From Branchinecta lynchi (taxonomy: Eukaryota; Arthropoda; Branchiopoda; Anostraca; Branchinectidae): DNA of 64,000 nucleotides. Every line of letters begins with the position of its first letter. Position 1 is the stretch's first letter. Below, in pieces: positions 20,815 to 32,383 of the stretch. The stretch is taken from NCBI GenBank assembly GCA_023053575.1, contig JAKZAP010000001.1, positions 15,144,849 through 15,208,848 on the forward strand, in the 5' to 3' direction. The position numbers were made by a program, and so were the translations under genes. The notes under the pieces were generated by a model, which saw only the letters and a program-made list of their open reading frames with translations, had not been told where the DNA came from and searched no databases.

Positions 20815-21790
20815 ACACGACAGACTGCCATTACTGCCATGACTAAACCCAAAGAATAGGTTGGCTACGTTACGTGTAAATAAACATTAGTGCGTCATAC
20901 ACACGAAGAGTGTCGTCACTGACGCGCAGAGCTTTTGTCTGTATGGAATCTATGGATAAAGGGGTAGGGTAGGGACTGGTATAGCCACCTTGTTTTTCCG
21001 AAAATTTGTCGACAAATTTCATTAAATTTTTCACAAGAAAGTTGTCGAGTACATTCTGCCCTTTTGACCCAGTAAACGCCGGTTGGGACTTGGGAGATAA
21101 TTAAACTGATTGCATACACTTATTATCTATCTTTCGCCTGCTCGACAGTTTCAACAGCATCCAACTTAACCATATATCGACTATATCATTGGGTTTTAAA
21201 ATTTCATGATAAATTTCTGGATTCCGGGTGAACTAATTGGCCGGCGATAAGATAATTTTGATATTCGGATTCAGCATGTCCCGTTACCCCACAATGGCAC
21301 GCCTAATCAACTTCAGGTTCAACTTCTACTTTTTAAACATTTTCCGTTTTTTGCTGGATTCCGGGTGAATTACCTGTCCGGCGAGAAAATAACTTTCATA
21401 TTCTTATTCAGCATGTTTCCTTACCATAAATCGAGTTGATTAGGCTTTTAAAAAATATTTATTTTACCCCTTGATCTGAAACCCCTCCCCCACCCCTAAA
21501 TATACAGCTTTGGCGTCCCTTGACCCAGAATCCTCACACCAAGTTTCATCAGAATATGTTCTCTTCGAGAATTATCCTGCTGACAGACGGACGGACGGAG
21601 TCCTTCCGAGGGACAGACAGACATCTCCAACATATCTCCAATAAAATTAAGCTGACGTATCCGTTTTGAACTATTAAATACGATTCGCAGTCAGCTTGGG
21701 CTGAAGAAATATTTAGACAGACAGACAGACGGACGGACAACTTCTTCGAAGTCATAGATTTCCCTCCACTTACGCCTGGGATCCCAAAAA
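20815..21790 (+). repeat. Local 1-kb duplication, left copy, with CCGG copy 5
   Basis: The non-CCGG leader (20815-21180: GACGCGCAGAGCTTT, AGGGACTGGTATAGC, TTTGACCCAGTAAACGCC) matches 22885-23290 in order. Both run into CCGG monomers and end near a TGGGATCCCAAAA word. An 80-bp fragment of the foldback/hammerhead family (21637-21717, AAGCTGACGTATCCGTTTTG) lies within the GACAGACGGACG stretch of this copy. Confidence 0.7.
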
Positions 21791-21849
21791 GTAACACGGT
21801 CAAAAATTTAGGGGACTTTACATCCAGACAGGCGGGTCTATATTTCCGG

Positions 21850-22107
21850 CCTTTGCCATCCCCTCAGGAATTTTGTTTATCCCTAATGGACCGCCAAACC
21901 AGATCCATTAAGTATCTCAGTAAGTATCCCATTAAGTATCTAAGTATCTCCTTTATCTCTTTATTTTCCAATCTAGCCACGATTACGACCGAGTTATCAA
22001 TGCTAGTTGACATGTTCTATATCTATGATACATGCACCACCTTAAAAATTTTATCGAAGGATTACTTCATCCCAAAACTGTCGTCTGATTTCGACCATAC
22101 ACTGTAG
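21850..22107. other. Spacer with TAAGTATC microsatellite
   Basis: A short run of TAAGTATC(TC/CC) words at about 21905-21950. Nothing else is recognised. Confidence 0.4.
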
Positions 22108-22770
22108 TGAAACAAGACGCAAAAGTTTCAATGGGATCCCAAGAATGTAATCCTTAATCCAAGCAATTGGGTCTCGTTCATATCCGATCTTCGCCAGACT
22201 CCTTGAACATTTTTAATATTCAAATTTCGAAACAGGTTAAAACCAATAGCTATTCGTCTGAGAAAACCATGTTTATATATAAATTTAGCATAAAGTTTAC
22301 CCTTATACCGTATGTCATATCTACTTTGACCAAACTGATCAAAACTTCTGCTAAATTTTCAGGTTTTCAAACTCTATGTCCGGGTAGAAAATGATTTCAT
22401 ATACTGATTCAGCATATCTTCTTACCCCTGAATCGAACATCTAATCAACTTTAAATAAAACTTGCTTTTAACAAATTTTCCGGTTTTGGCCAGATTGTGG
22501 GCAAACTACTTGTTCGGCGAGAAAATGATTTTCTTATACGTGTTCAGTATGTCCTTTTATCCTATATCGACTATCTAATTAGCTGTTAAAAAAATATTTT
22601 TTCGCCATTTAATTTGAACCCCCACCCATAAACGTAGGGCTATAGAGCCCATCTAGGCTCGACCTGTCCCTTGTCCCAAGTTTCATCAAAATACCTCATT
22701 CGCTTCGAGAGTTATCGTAACTTTTGCGAAGTCATAGGTATCCCTCCACATACGTTTTGGAATCCAAAAG
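22108..22770 (+). repeat. CCGG-monomer family, copy 6
   Basis: Left terminus AACAAGACGCAAAAGTTTCA, TGGGATCCCAAG and GACTCCTTGAACATTTTTA. Several monomers follow, then the right end with CATTCGCTTCGAGAGTTATC and TCCACATACGTTTTGG. Confidence 0.75.
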
Positions 22771-22884
22771 AAAGCAGATGGACAGATTGGTTAGGATTAT
22801 CTTTACTATTACTAACCAATGTCCCGTTTTTTACGATTCCGGAGAATCAAGCAGAACCGTTGCCTTCTTAGAAACGAAGCTGGA

Positions 22885-23816
22885 AGATTGAACAACATCA
22901 ACCCCTTCGACCCCCCGACAATCCAAAACCCAAAGAATACGTACGCTAGGTTTAAATAGTCTTCGATTAAACCCAATAAACTTTGCGTCTTATTCACGCG
23001 AAATAAGTCACCATCCCTCGTACATTCGTCCATTAAACAAAGTGACGTCACCCACGCGCAGAGCTTTCAGCTGTGTGAATAAAAGGGTAAGGTAAGGAGT
23101 GGTATAGCTACTTATTTTTTTCATAAATTGGTCAACAAACTTTATTAAATTGTTCACCAGACAGTTGTCGGATGCATTCTGACTTTTCGACCCAGTAAAT
23201 GCCTGTTGGGACTTTGGAGATAAGTAGACTGATCGCATACACTTTTTGTTTAGCTTTAGCATGTTCAAAAGTTGCAACAGCATATCTCCTCACTCTATAT
23301 CGACTATGTCATTGGGTTTTAAAACCTCATGCTAAATTTACAGATTCAGGGCGAACAGCTTTTCCGGTGCGAAAATAATTTTCATAGTTGGATTCAGCAT
23401 GTCTTCCTACCCCTGAGTCGCACATCTAATAAACTTCAGATACAACTTTAACTTTTTTCAAACTTCCCGATTTTACCGGATCCCGCGAGAGCTTTTTCGG
23501 CGAGAAAATAATTTTCGTCTTCGGATTCAGCATTTCTCCTTACCCGTAGATCGATTATCTAATTAGCTTTAAAAAAAATATTTATTTTCGTCTCTTAATT
23601 TGAAACCCCACCCCCAATCCTGAATATACAGCTTTGGGGACCATCTATGAACTTAACCTGTCCCATGGCCCAAAGAATCCTCACACCAAGTTTCATCAGT
23701 ATATCTCATTCCCTTCGAGAGTTATCGTGCTCACACATGGACGGACAGACAGACGGACAACTTTTACGAAGTCATAGGTACCCCTTCACTTATGTTTTGG
23801 ATCCCAAAACATGGAA
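22885..23816 (+). repeat. Local 1-kb duplication, right copy, with CCGG copy 7
   Basis: Matches 20815-21790 (GACGCGCAGAGCTTT becomes CACGCGCAGAGCTTT; GACCCAGTAAATGCC). It continues through CCGG monomers to CATTCCCTTCGAGAGTTATC, GACGGACAGACAGACGG and TTATGTTTTGGATCCCAAAA at about 23797-23816. Confidence 0.75.
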
Positions 23817-24900
23817 AGGCATCCAAGACGTCTGGAATATTTGAAATAAAAGGTTCAGATACGTTTTAAATCTTTCCATCGGATACTGTGAAAAATACTC
23901 GAAAGATGTGACAAATTTTGCGGCAGCGTTGCAGCATTTTGGCGGCTGCAAGAAAAGCAATACAGTCTCTATGAACCAGGGGCCATGAGCGAAAGTCATA
24001 ATCAAGACGACCGTCGAACATCGGAGTGACTCACGGAAAGTCCTCCGCATGACAACATTTCCTCTTTTGCGGTCTGGAGAGAAGACAACTCAGTATAATT
24101 AATAACGCCTTTATCGTTAGATTCGGCAGGTCAAACTTTTCCCCTGCAACAGGACGAGCAAATTAAAAGAAATGGCCTGCGACACTCTTCCCTGCGACTG
24201 AACTGTCATTTTTCGCGTCTTATCTTCCAAAGCGAGATGACCCGCGGCAAGCGGCCATACGCGAGGAGCGACTCGTTGACAAGTTAGATGAATGACCGGC
24301 GGGAGACCGTCGCGTCAAATCTTTTGTGACATGCCGCAACTTTGTCAAACTCATCGTTAAAACGTGACTTCCTGGCAACGCTGCCCAGTCTCCCTGCAAA
24401 ATATGAAGATCGACTTTAATGAGATCTGAACCAAAGTGATAAGTGATATTTGCTGTTCTTTATGACTCGTCTCTTTCTGGCATCCGGGATCTTCGAGACG
24501 GCAATTCTTGACAGAGCAGTGAACGAGTGTGTGGAAAACAAGCTTGAATAAAAGCCCGAACAGAGCACGTACTTAAAGCTTAATGTCTTCCCTTCCATAA
24601 GATTACTTTATTTGTTAAAAGATTTCCCCGTCGGCGTGCTTTCTCGTGTCTTTTGATCAGAGTCCGCTAAAGCAACTGAAATCCAAACGCAGATCCTAGG
24701 CCACACTGAAACACGGCAGACAGACGTCGCGGCTTGACACCTGTAGTTAGTATCCAAATATATACTCGAGGTCCCCGGGTCACTGTTTATCTTTGCTCGA
24801 TAACACGACAAGCCCAGTAATCGCAAATACTGCGCAATACCCGAGTACTGCACATAGACGGCGGAGACATTGAAGCAAACCATTTGTCTGTAACAATTTG
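23817..24900. promoter_or_regulatory. Apparently unique upstream region of the neuregulin-like gene
   Basis: This 1.1 kb contains none of the window's repeat families and is visibly richer in GC and CpG than the flanks, especially 23990-24420. It directly precedes the TATA box at 24917. Its position suggests proximal regulatory sequence, but no specific binding site is claimed. Confidence 0.35.
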
Positions 24901-24916
24901 ATTGCTACTCTGCTGA

Positions 24917-24951
24917 TATAAAAGAATGTGTCCTCTGTGCCAACGTTTCAG
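24917..24951 (+). promoter_or_regulatory. Candidate core promoter: TATA box plus initiator
   Basis: TATAAAAG at 24917-24924 and TCAG at 24948-24951. The A of TCAG is 33 bases after the first T, the usual spacing between a TATA box and the start site in animals. Transcription from about 24950 would give a 350-base 5' leader before the ATG at 25300. A 30-codon upstream frame (24962-25054) and a short one at 25290 overlapping the main start would lie in that leader. Confidence 0.45.
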
Positions 24952-25299
24952 CCTTCTCGTCATGAAGCTTCCAGCACGGAAGTGCTTCCAGACTCACCGC
25001 CGTTCTCGTTCTGTTATGATTTCCAACGCTGAAGAACACTTTCTAATAGGCTAGTTCCGCAGCATGCGCTTGTGCCTCTTTCATCTCAGCGTGTTACCTC
25101 CCAAATACTGTCGGTTAAACGAAAAGCGAACAGTTTCCAACACGATGCCGTCCCGATCGGCGGGTACACAGCCATTGCAGAGTGATAGTGTTTGCAGTAA
25201 TGTGCGATGTGTCATCAGCATTCCCTGAGCTGGTGTCTTTTAAAGAAATAGTATTTTGTGTCATCCTGAGGGAAGATACTCCGAACGAATGACTTCTCA

Positions 25300-25807
25300 A
25301 TGTGGCTGATGCGAGCTATTCCGGGTTATTTGCGGGCCCCGTTAGTGATCTGGCTGATATTGTCGTCAGTAGCAGGAGGCGGGAAGGAGGTGGAGGGGGC
25401 GCTCTGCTTCCCGGAAAAGAGCCTCGATGCCTCATCGCGCGCTTACATCGCCCCCGTTGTGTTCGAGGGCAAAGTGCGATCCGTGGGTGATACATCACCC
25501 AGAGGTGTGTTCAGAACCGTATTCGATGTTCAGACAGTGTTCAAAGGAAACGTTGCAGTGGGGGCTAAGGTGAAGCTGAATTTTGTCAATGCAGACGCCG
25601 TAAATTCCATTGGGAAAAGGAAGCGGTCGCGGAAGCATTCGATGTTGTTGCGCCGATGCGTTTTGGCAGCGGACATACAACAAGGGAAGAAATATATTGT
25701 TTTCGCCTCTGAAATAGCAGGTGGCAATTATTCGGTGGTCAGTGCACCACTATTACAGACTGAGAAAACCACAAGAGCAGTGAGGAATACGGTCTGCAAA
25801 AAATGTG
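25300..25807 (+). CDS. Neuregulin-like ligand, exon 1 (signal peptide and type II N-terminal domain)
   Basis: Encodes 169 codons plus one base and stops at the donor GTAAGT (25808-25813), leaving a phase-1 junction. Residues 1-30 form a signal peptide with hydrophobic core APLVIWLILSSVAGG. The following domain has cysteines at 36, 120, 166 and 169. It contains APVVFEGKV (51-59), VFKG (80-83), KYIVFASE (131-138) and CKKC (166-169). In the same order these resemble the N-terminal domain of vertebrate type II neuregulin-1 (VVIEGKV, SRYIFFMEP, LCKRC), compared from memory. A very basic stretch GKRKRSRK (105-112) could be a proprotein cleavage site. The ligand would be secreted or membrane-tethered and act on an EGFR/ErbB receptor. 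The next frame is also open here, a shadow of the GC-rich coding strand. The ATG context is weak; an in-frame ATG at 25309 is the alternative. Confidence 0.82.
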
Positions 25808-25813
25808 GTAAGT

Positions 25814-26548
25814 AGGACCATAGCATTATTGCTCAGGAGTTATTACACATAAACGCTCTCGATTATAAGCCAGCTAATCGGTTGATGGTGTCGGTGGGAG
25901 ACAATGAATATGGGAAACTGGGTGAAAATTTGGCAAGGTTAGTCTATCAGGTATCTGAATCCCTCAAGGAGCAATCCGTGTCTGAAATTATAAGCAGCGA
26001 ACGGTGGTTTACCACCAGAAGGCGACTAGGTTTATAGTAATGACATCATATTCGGATTATTTCGGTTTCCTCTTCTTGTTGGTATCTGTCTATGTAAGCC
26101 GAAGTGGAAACGCTGACCAATCCGCAGCGATTATTTATTCACGATATCTTTAATATCGTATTCCACTTTTATGCCTTGAATTCAATATTACGGATGACGG
26201 TAATGGTTCTGATATTTATTGCTACTAATCTGCGATAATGGAACTCTTTACTTTATTTTGGGGGCGAGAAATCCAATTTATATTGATACTCAGTTGTTTA
26301 AATTTACCTTTTAACTCGACTTTCACCTTCTTTTCTTCTTTGGGCCTTTGAATACTTTTTAGGCTCTTTAACAGCCCTATTTCGAACGGAAATTGGACTC
26401 CTGCAGGATGACAATAAACAAAAATCCTAATTAATCCTGTCGACCTTCTTAATAATGTCCTCGATAATTTCTTCATTCGGATCCGAATCCTTGTTTGTGG
26501 TACCAACCGAGGTCCGTCGGGAGCATGTCCAAAACGAAAACCTGGTAT
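25814..26548. other. Unassigned intronic sequence
   Basis: No element or conserved motif recognised. Confidence 0.4.
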
Positions 26549-26714
26549 CAGGTCCGTATCCATGAATTTATTTCAGGGGGGGGGGGTGCCTGCTGGTCGG
26601 ATAAAAAAAGTACAAAAAACACACAGATCAGAGGGAAAAGCCTAAAAATGATTATTTTTGTATTTTTTTTTTTGGGGGGGGGGGGGTCCACCCCCTTCCC
26701 TGGATACGGCCTTG
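26549..26714. mobile_element. hAT-like G-run MITE, copy A (166 bp)
   Basis: Ends CAGGTCCGTATCC and GGATACGGCCTTG are near-perfect inverted repeats. Flanks CCTGGTAT and TCCGGTAT match at 6 of 8. The interior GGTGCCTGCTGGTCGGA, ATCAGAGGGAAAAGCCTA and TTATTTTTGTAT is shared with copies B and C. A run of ten Gs lies inside the left end and another G run near the right. Confidence 0.7.
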
Positions 26715-27705
26715 TCCGGTATAGGGATTGTCTATTTCAAGGTTCAAGGTTTTAATGACACTTCTGCATAAACTCATAGGAGACACAAGGTCGATTGACA
26801 AAAACCGGACGATTCCGGTTTTTTTCGGACGATTAGTTCGAATTAGTAAACTATAATGACCGTGTCCCACATATTTGTTTGAGCAGGTTATGTAATAGAC
26901 CGATTTTGATTCGGAAAAAAAAAAATCCGGGTCTGAGCTGCGATGTCGGGAATATTTTCGCCATGATCGATAGTCGCTGTGCCCTACGAGATTTATGCAC
27001 CGTGTTTCATCTGGAATACGGTTGGATCGAAAAACGTATACTGTCTCTGTCTGCCTGATCTTGACCACGCTGGGCTGTATCGACCTTAATTAAGACGGAA
27101 AAATGGTCACATCGGGCAGAAACATCGCTGGAACCTTTTCGAGTTATATTTCCGGTTTCAGTCGCAACGACAAATCTTTCCGGATTCGTTTTATCTACTA
27201 GATGTGTGGCTTGAATTCACAGTGTGAAGTTTCATATAGCCACCGGATTGTTTGTCTATCGGCCTTCCGTTCACAAGGTTTAGAGTTCGATTTCCTTCCA
27301 GATCAGCTAAGAGAACAAAATTTTACCCGACTTATTTAGAAAGTTTGACTTCCCTGAACGGGTTATCTCACCAGGATAGAATTTATGGAATTTATATCTA
27401 TATATTTGTATAGAATTTGTATATATAAAAAAGCACCTCAGCATTCGTGGAGGGTCTAGGAAACTTGGCATGTGCTCCTCTTAAAGCACATGTCGCACTA
27501 GATACAGTTTGTATTTCAGTATTTTAAGATGCACGACTCTTAAAATTCTGCTGGTTTTCGTAAAGATTATTGTCCCGTCCCGGTATTTCCAAACTTGCTT
27601 GATCCCCTTGGTTTTGATTAGAAACACGGAATGATGAGAAACACAATGAACTATTATGTTGACACATTAAAGCCGTCAGGCAACAAAAACGGTACAATAC
27701 AGTCT
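26715..27705. other. Unassigned intronic sequence
   Basis: Nothing recognised except short AT repeats near 27390-27430. Confidence 0.4.
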
Positions 27706-28259
27706 TACATACATACATACGTACTAAAGTACGCCTAACAGTTTTAATTAACTCTCAACGGTTTATTTACACTATAAATACAACTTATCGTAAAAAAAAA
27801 TCTTTCTGGTGTTTAAAAGCTAACTAGAATAACTTCCCTGTTCCCAAAATTTCTTACATCTTTAAAATCTTTCCTTCCTACCATTTTAATCATCCATTTC
27901 GTATCCATTCCCCCACCCCAAAATCCCTGTCACTTAGTCCATGTAAATTCTCTACAGTCACACAAAAGGTGGCTACATCCTCATTATTTTCTTCACCCAC
28001 ATGGTAGAAGTAAGAGTCTTTCCACGTTTTCCTCCATATACTTTCTTCTTGCACCGAGCGGTAATCCATCAGCCTTTATACTTATTATCAAACCCAACTC
28101 TTCCCTACTTAACCCTGCCTGGAAATAATTTGTCTCCCCCCTTATCTCTTTTGCCCCAGCGTATAGCCTCAGAGATTCAGACTTACTCACCTCACATAAA
28201 CACGTCTGTATACCATGTCTGTATCTGTATTTCCTGACCAATGGCCTCCTCGGAAGCAA
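27706..28259 (-). pseudogene. LINE C-terminal remnant
   Basis: Read on the minus strand, 28259 to 27993 gives an open stretch with ETNYFQAGLSREELGLII, KADGLPLGARR and then a Cys-rich knuckle. After a stop or shift it continues with C(S)HLLCDCREF. This layout (basic segment, LPLG-R-K, C-x-x-C...H...C) matches the C-terminal zinc knuckle of the LINE at 55944-57332, so a related non-LTR element is likely. The minus-strand 3' end is a TATG/ACAT repeat at 27706-27722, typical of LINE tails in this window. Confidence 0.55.
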
Positions 28260-28535
28260 TACGCGGGAGCCTGATCTGCCTCAAAAAGTGACTCAAAGAA
28301 CGCGTAAAATAAAAAACAGACCATGCCGTAACGAAGAACGCGTAAAATGAAAAAGAGACCAACCGTAGGGCTGGTAAAAACTGGCATCGGAAGTTCGAAA
28401 TTTTCGGATATGAGAATCGACAAAGCACTTCGAAGAACGCGTAAAATGAAAAAGGAATCATGTTAAAATCATTAGGTTGGTAAAGAGTGGCATCAGAAGT
28501 TCGAAAATCTCGGAAGTGAGAATCGATGAGATGTC
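28240..28535. repeat. 99-bp tandem repeat in the CTCGGAAGCAA dispersed family
   Basis: Units starting AAGAACGCGTAAAATGAAAA begin at 28334 and 28433, with a partial unit at 28295. They share TGGTAAA.ACTGGCATCGGAAG, then TTCGAAAT and GAGAATCGA. The leader CTCCTCGGAAGCAA with CCTGATCTGC and the GGAAGTTCGAAATCTCGGAA words recur in part near 46855, 47790-47990 and 63245-63420. Confidence 0.65.
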
Positions 28536-29047
28536 AAGGAAAGCAGAGTGAAACTGCAATATCAGTTTAAAATGCTATGTTAGATCTTCAGGTCAGTGGA
28601 GATAAATATGTACCAATGTGATGGCTAGTCGTTCATTTTTTCCTAAATGTCACTAAAATCTCTGTGGATCGAAGCACATTTCGTCATATCTTTTTTTTTG
28701 TCACCGTCGATGACCCTTTACATTTTTCTTGGAACAGGGGAATTAATTGTCGGCGCCTCAGTGTCGGATACTTCCATACATGACTTAAAACTAGTGTCCG
28801 ATAAGGCTGAACATGCGACACAGTTTGATTAGTCAAATATTTGTCCTATCATAAGGTGCGTTTATTGCATTTTTTTTTAAGGAAAAATGTTTCTTTTTAT
28901 TTCCGTCCATCTTCGTTCAGAGAAAAAGTAAATAAAATTAGTACTCAAATTAAGTTCTTTAAGTAAATAGCCTGCGGGACGTTAATGTACTGCAAATTAG
29001 AACATAGAAATGTTTCAAAGAATTTTCTGCATCTGGCAATGTAAAAT
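28536..29047. other. Unassigned intronic sequence
   Basis: Nothing recognised. Confidence 0.4.
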
Positions 29048-29512
29048 TTGCTTCGGTGCCCTTCCCGAATCTACGGCTCAAGTTCAAGTTCTAAAAACCC
29101 GCCTTTTGCCATTGTTTCGTTTTGTACCTACGATTTTTGGCGTTTTTTTTGGCCTAGTCGAGTTTTAACAGTCACGCAACAAAACCTGGCTGAAAGCTTC
29201 AAGTTCCGCCGACAATTCTTTCATACATAAGGACATGAGATGCCTCAAATACTCTTTTCGTTCTGGAAGACATGGTAGACCATCAGGTCCACCTTCTGTT
29301 TAGACTTCTTTTGTTTTGACCACTGGTCATTGAGTTTTCAAATATTATGTGTCCACCCGCGGCGTCGGAAAGCAGGAAGGCTGGTTACAGTGGACAAACG
29401 CGACCCAAAAAATCCCTCATTTCACGTGGCAAGTTAAGGTATTTCTGAAAGCGATATTTCTGAGCCAGATCATCGTGAAAAGCTCATTTCTAGTAAGAGT
29501 TGTACTTTAATT
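29048..29512. repeat. 500-bp dispersed repeat family, copy 1
   Basis: Shares a colinear series of words with 31845-32302, 52190-52690 and 60590-61035: CTACGATTTTT, ATAAGGACATGA, GGAAGACATGGTAGACCATC, CGTCGGAAAGCAGGAAG, TTTCACGTGG..AGTTAAGG, and TTTCTAGTAAGAGTTGTACT at the end. No coding frame and no clear terminal repeats are seen. A non-autonomous retroposon or an old DNA element are both possible. Confidence 0.7.
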
Positions 29513-29639
29513 AAAAAAAAACACAAATAAAAATAAACGTAGCACTGGGCAGTGGGATGAACTTGTTTCTCTCAGATGCACATACTATATAACAATACAG
29601 CACAACATTAGGGAACATAACACCCAGTTGAGCGAGATA

Positions 29640-29696
29640 CGTGCTTTAGCGCCATCGTGATTTTTCGCCACTGGGTATTTTTCGCCACTACAGGTA
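29640..29696 (-). repeat. CAGTGGCGAAAAAT repeat, copy 2 (inverted)
   Basis: Inverse of copy 1 at 10182-10236, including GTGCTTTAGCGCCATCGTGA and two ATTTTTCGCCACT words. Similarity extends to 29725 on the right (GGGCAAACACAGATTAC). Confidence 0.65.
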
Positions 29697-29830
29697 AAAG
29701 AAGGGCAAACACAGATTACAGATAAGTGGCAGGATTAGCGAAAGATTTCAGGAGGATTTTGCTCCATTTCTCACTAATACTTATTAAAGATTAACTCAGG
29801 AAAAGTATAAAAAGAAACACTGCTGATTTG

Positions 29831-29922
29831 ATACTAGATCTCTGTCTTCTCGTCTAACCATTTAGATACTTTTAGATACCATTTAGATTATATACTAGAT
29901 ACTCTGTCTTCTCGTCTCACCA
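29831..29922. repeat. Short direct repeat
   Basis: ATACTAGATCTCTGTCTTCT with CGTCTAACCA at 29831-29860 recurs with minor changes at 29892-29922. Confidence 0.6.
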
Positions 29923-30377
29923 ATTAGGATGGAACTTAATAAAACTAGGATCTGCGAAGAAAATACGTCATTAAGAATTTTTTTTTTTCGGGTGTAGTTG
30001 GACGTACTCTGTTTTAAAAGTGCCTTCGAAAAGTGAGTAGGCGCATTGAAGTGGGTTAAGGACTAGAGTAACCTTTCTCAGGGCAGTGTCTCATCTAGTA
30101 CACTTGGACTCGACACTTCCGTTTTTTTTTTTTTAACGATGTTTTGCCAGTTTTCGTGTTTTTACTGTATGTAGTTTCTGTAAATATAAATTAAATGCTT
30201 ATTTTCAAGAAATTTTCTCGCAAGGCCGTGACAGAAACATACGATTTTACTTCTTAAATGGCTAGACTAATTTGACTATTAAACGAGAGAGTGGCGAAAA
30301 ATCCTAGGTTGCTAATCCCACTAAGCCTTCAGGTAACTACGCAAGGCTCAGCGCGTCATTAGGATATGGGTCGACAC

Positions 30378-30432
30378 CTGCAGTGGCGAAAAATATCCAG
30401 TGGCAAAAAATCACGGTGGCGGTAAAGCATTG
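30378..30432 (+). repeat. CAGTGGCGAAAAAT repeat, copy 3
   Basis: CAGTGGCGAAAAATATCCAG then TGGCAAAAAATCACGGTGGC, as in copy 1. It points away from copy 2, 0.7 kb to the left, so the two do not look like the ends of one element. Confidence 0.6.
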
Positions 30433-31844
30433 CTACGAGTTGAGCACACCGTCTCTTTCCGTTTTGTCTACCCCTTTCCGTTCTTTCCACTTGTACTTGT
30501 GCATAGGTGGCCCGCAAATGGGGAGGGGGCATGCGAATGGACGCGTAATTAGTTGGCACGCCATTGGGCTATTCTTGAAAAACACTAGTTAGCACTACTT
30601 CATTTAAGGCAAGACCTTTTTTTGTTAATATCTCCTTTGCTACCTACCTTTACTACTTTAAGCAATTCGATTTCTTAATTGGACGTTGGGGAATTTCAAA
30701 ATTACCTACTTCCATTTTTGTAACCAACGGAAACCATATCTTTGATTTATGGCGGATCCCATGAAGAAAAAAATAATCTAGCTTTGTCGGTGGCCCAAAA
30801 CTCTAAAACAAAGTGCTTCGTTGGAACAGAAGAAAACAATGAACGAATCAGTGACAAAGGATCCTTCTTACCTGCATTGCTGCTTCACTCATAAGAATAC
30901 TGGGACACGTCACTGATCGTTTCACCCATTTTTATTTCGAAACTCCTTCGTCGTTTTTTTTTCCCGTAACGGCAATACGCTAATTCTTGGATGTTCCGTG
31001 TTTAGCTCTTTTAAGCAGACGAGGGTCCCGCTTATCGATCCCGCGAGCTCAGTGGTTAGAAATACCAGTTATGCAAGTCGTTCCGTCTTTTTCATCAAAC
31101 CAGGAAGGCCGCGCGAGGGTGAAAACAACGGGTATGTAATCTTCTGAGAAAACCATCAGAGTTTTAATGGATTCATGTATGTTAGAGTATTGGGATCTCA
31201 ACTGCGAATTATGCTTTAATAAAACACGTACTGGAACCCATCAATTATCTCTGCTAAATAACACTACAGAATCCGATTCCCTTATTGCCTCCGATTTGCG
31301 GTGCAGCTGAAAGTTTCCGTATAAAACATAGTCAAGTAATTTGTAACTGCTGTCACGTATGCCAATTAATGCAGGCAGCAAGTCGCGTCTTGAGTATTGA
31401 GCAACGTATGCGCCAAGCAGTCTGCGAGTTTAGTCCGGCGAAGAAAATACAAAAAACTCGCTCTCACGGAACCCGTCCCTACGCCAACGGGTGTCATGAA
31501 GACTAATTTTAACAACAATTAGTCATGTGTGCCATCGTAAGAGTTTTCTGATGACACTGATTGCGTATCATTTAGCCGACAATGCCACCAGCGAACGAGA
31601 GCCTGGTTTTGTGCGTCAGAGCAGGAACTACGGTTTCGGTGCGAAGCATGTGTACCGTAAAAGGTGATGTCTCTCAAATAAATGTAACATACAATGACGA
31701 GGCATGAGAACTGGGAAGCTCTTCAATTCACAGCCCCCTGCGTGAGGATAATTATTTACATACTATTCCACGTTTAACCAATTAATAACTCTCTTTATTC
31801 TTACCTTCCCACCCCTTTCTTCACCGAAGATGATCTCTCCGTAT
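30433..31844. other. Unassigned intronic sequence
   Basis: No element recognised; open frames here (31285-31506) are short and without motifs. Confidence 0.4.
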
Positions 31845-32302
31845 TAAAGGACCCCAATTTCTTCCCTTCAGCTTCTAAAATTCCGACCTTTCGGAATTGC
31901 TCGTTTTATGCTTACGAATTTTTAGCAATTTTTCGGCCGTGCCGAGTTTTGCCCGTTATGCACCGCCGGGATCTTCAACGTCCACTGACAAATATTTCAC
32001 ATATAAGGATATGAGAAGTTTGAAAGTGTAATTTTTCATTTTGGAAGACATAGTGGACCATCAGATCTATCTTCTTGTGTTGGACTTATGTTTTGCTTAG
32101 TTTTCCCACCTTTTAACCACGGCACTTCCAGTTTTCAAATGTTTGCGCCCAGCAAATAAAGCACCTTCCTACCTGCCGCCGCGTCGGAGAGCAGGAAGGG
32201 AGGAAAGCGCAAATTCCACGTGGAAAGTAATGGTGTTATTGAAAAATTATATTTCTTATCCATTTCATAGTGAAAAATTATTTCTAGTAAGATTTCTGCT
32301 TC
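31845..32302. repeat. 500-bp dispersed repeat family, copy 2
   Basis: Same order of words as copy 1, including TTTTGGAAGACATAGTGGAC, CGTCGGAGAGCAGGAAG and ATTTCTAGTAAGATTTCTGC. Confidence 0.7.
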
Positions 32303-32383
32303 GGGGCAATCTCTTGCACAAGCCTTACGACGCTTACCAGCGACTGCTTGCCTCCACAGACTTTCGAGGAACAGTATCTACCT

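Noticed and set aside
21590..21740. GACAGACGGACG runs as an independent microsatellite locus
   Set aside because: They occur at the same place in nearly every CCGG-family copy and belong to that repeat.
25302..25498. Second gene in the overlapping frames at 25302-25490 (+) and 25316-25498 (-)
   Set aside because: They are Gly/Pro/Arg-rich shadows of the GC-rich exon 1; only the 25300 frame has a signal peptide, spaced cysteines and a phase-matched splice to the Ig exon.
27706..27722. ACAT microsatellite as a stand-alone feature
   Set aside because: It sits exactly at the minus-strand 3' end of a LINE remnant and is better read as its tail.
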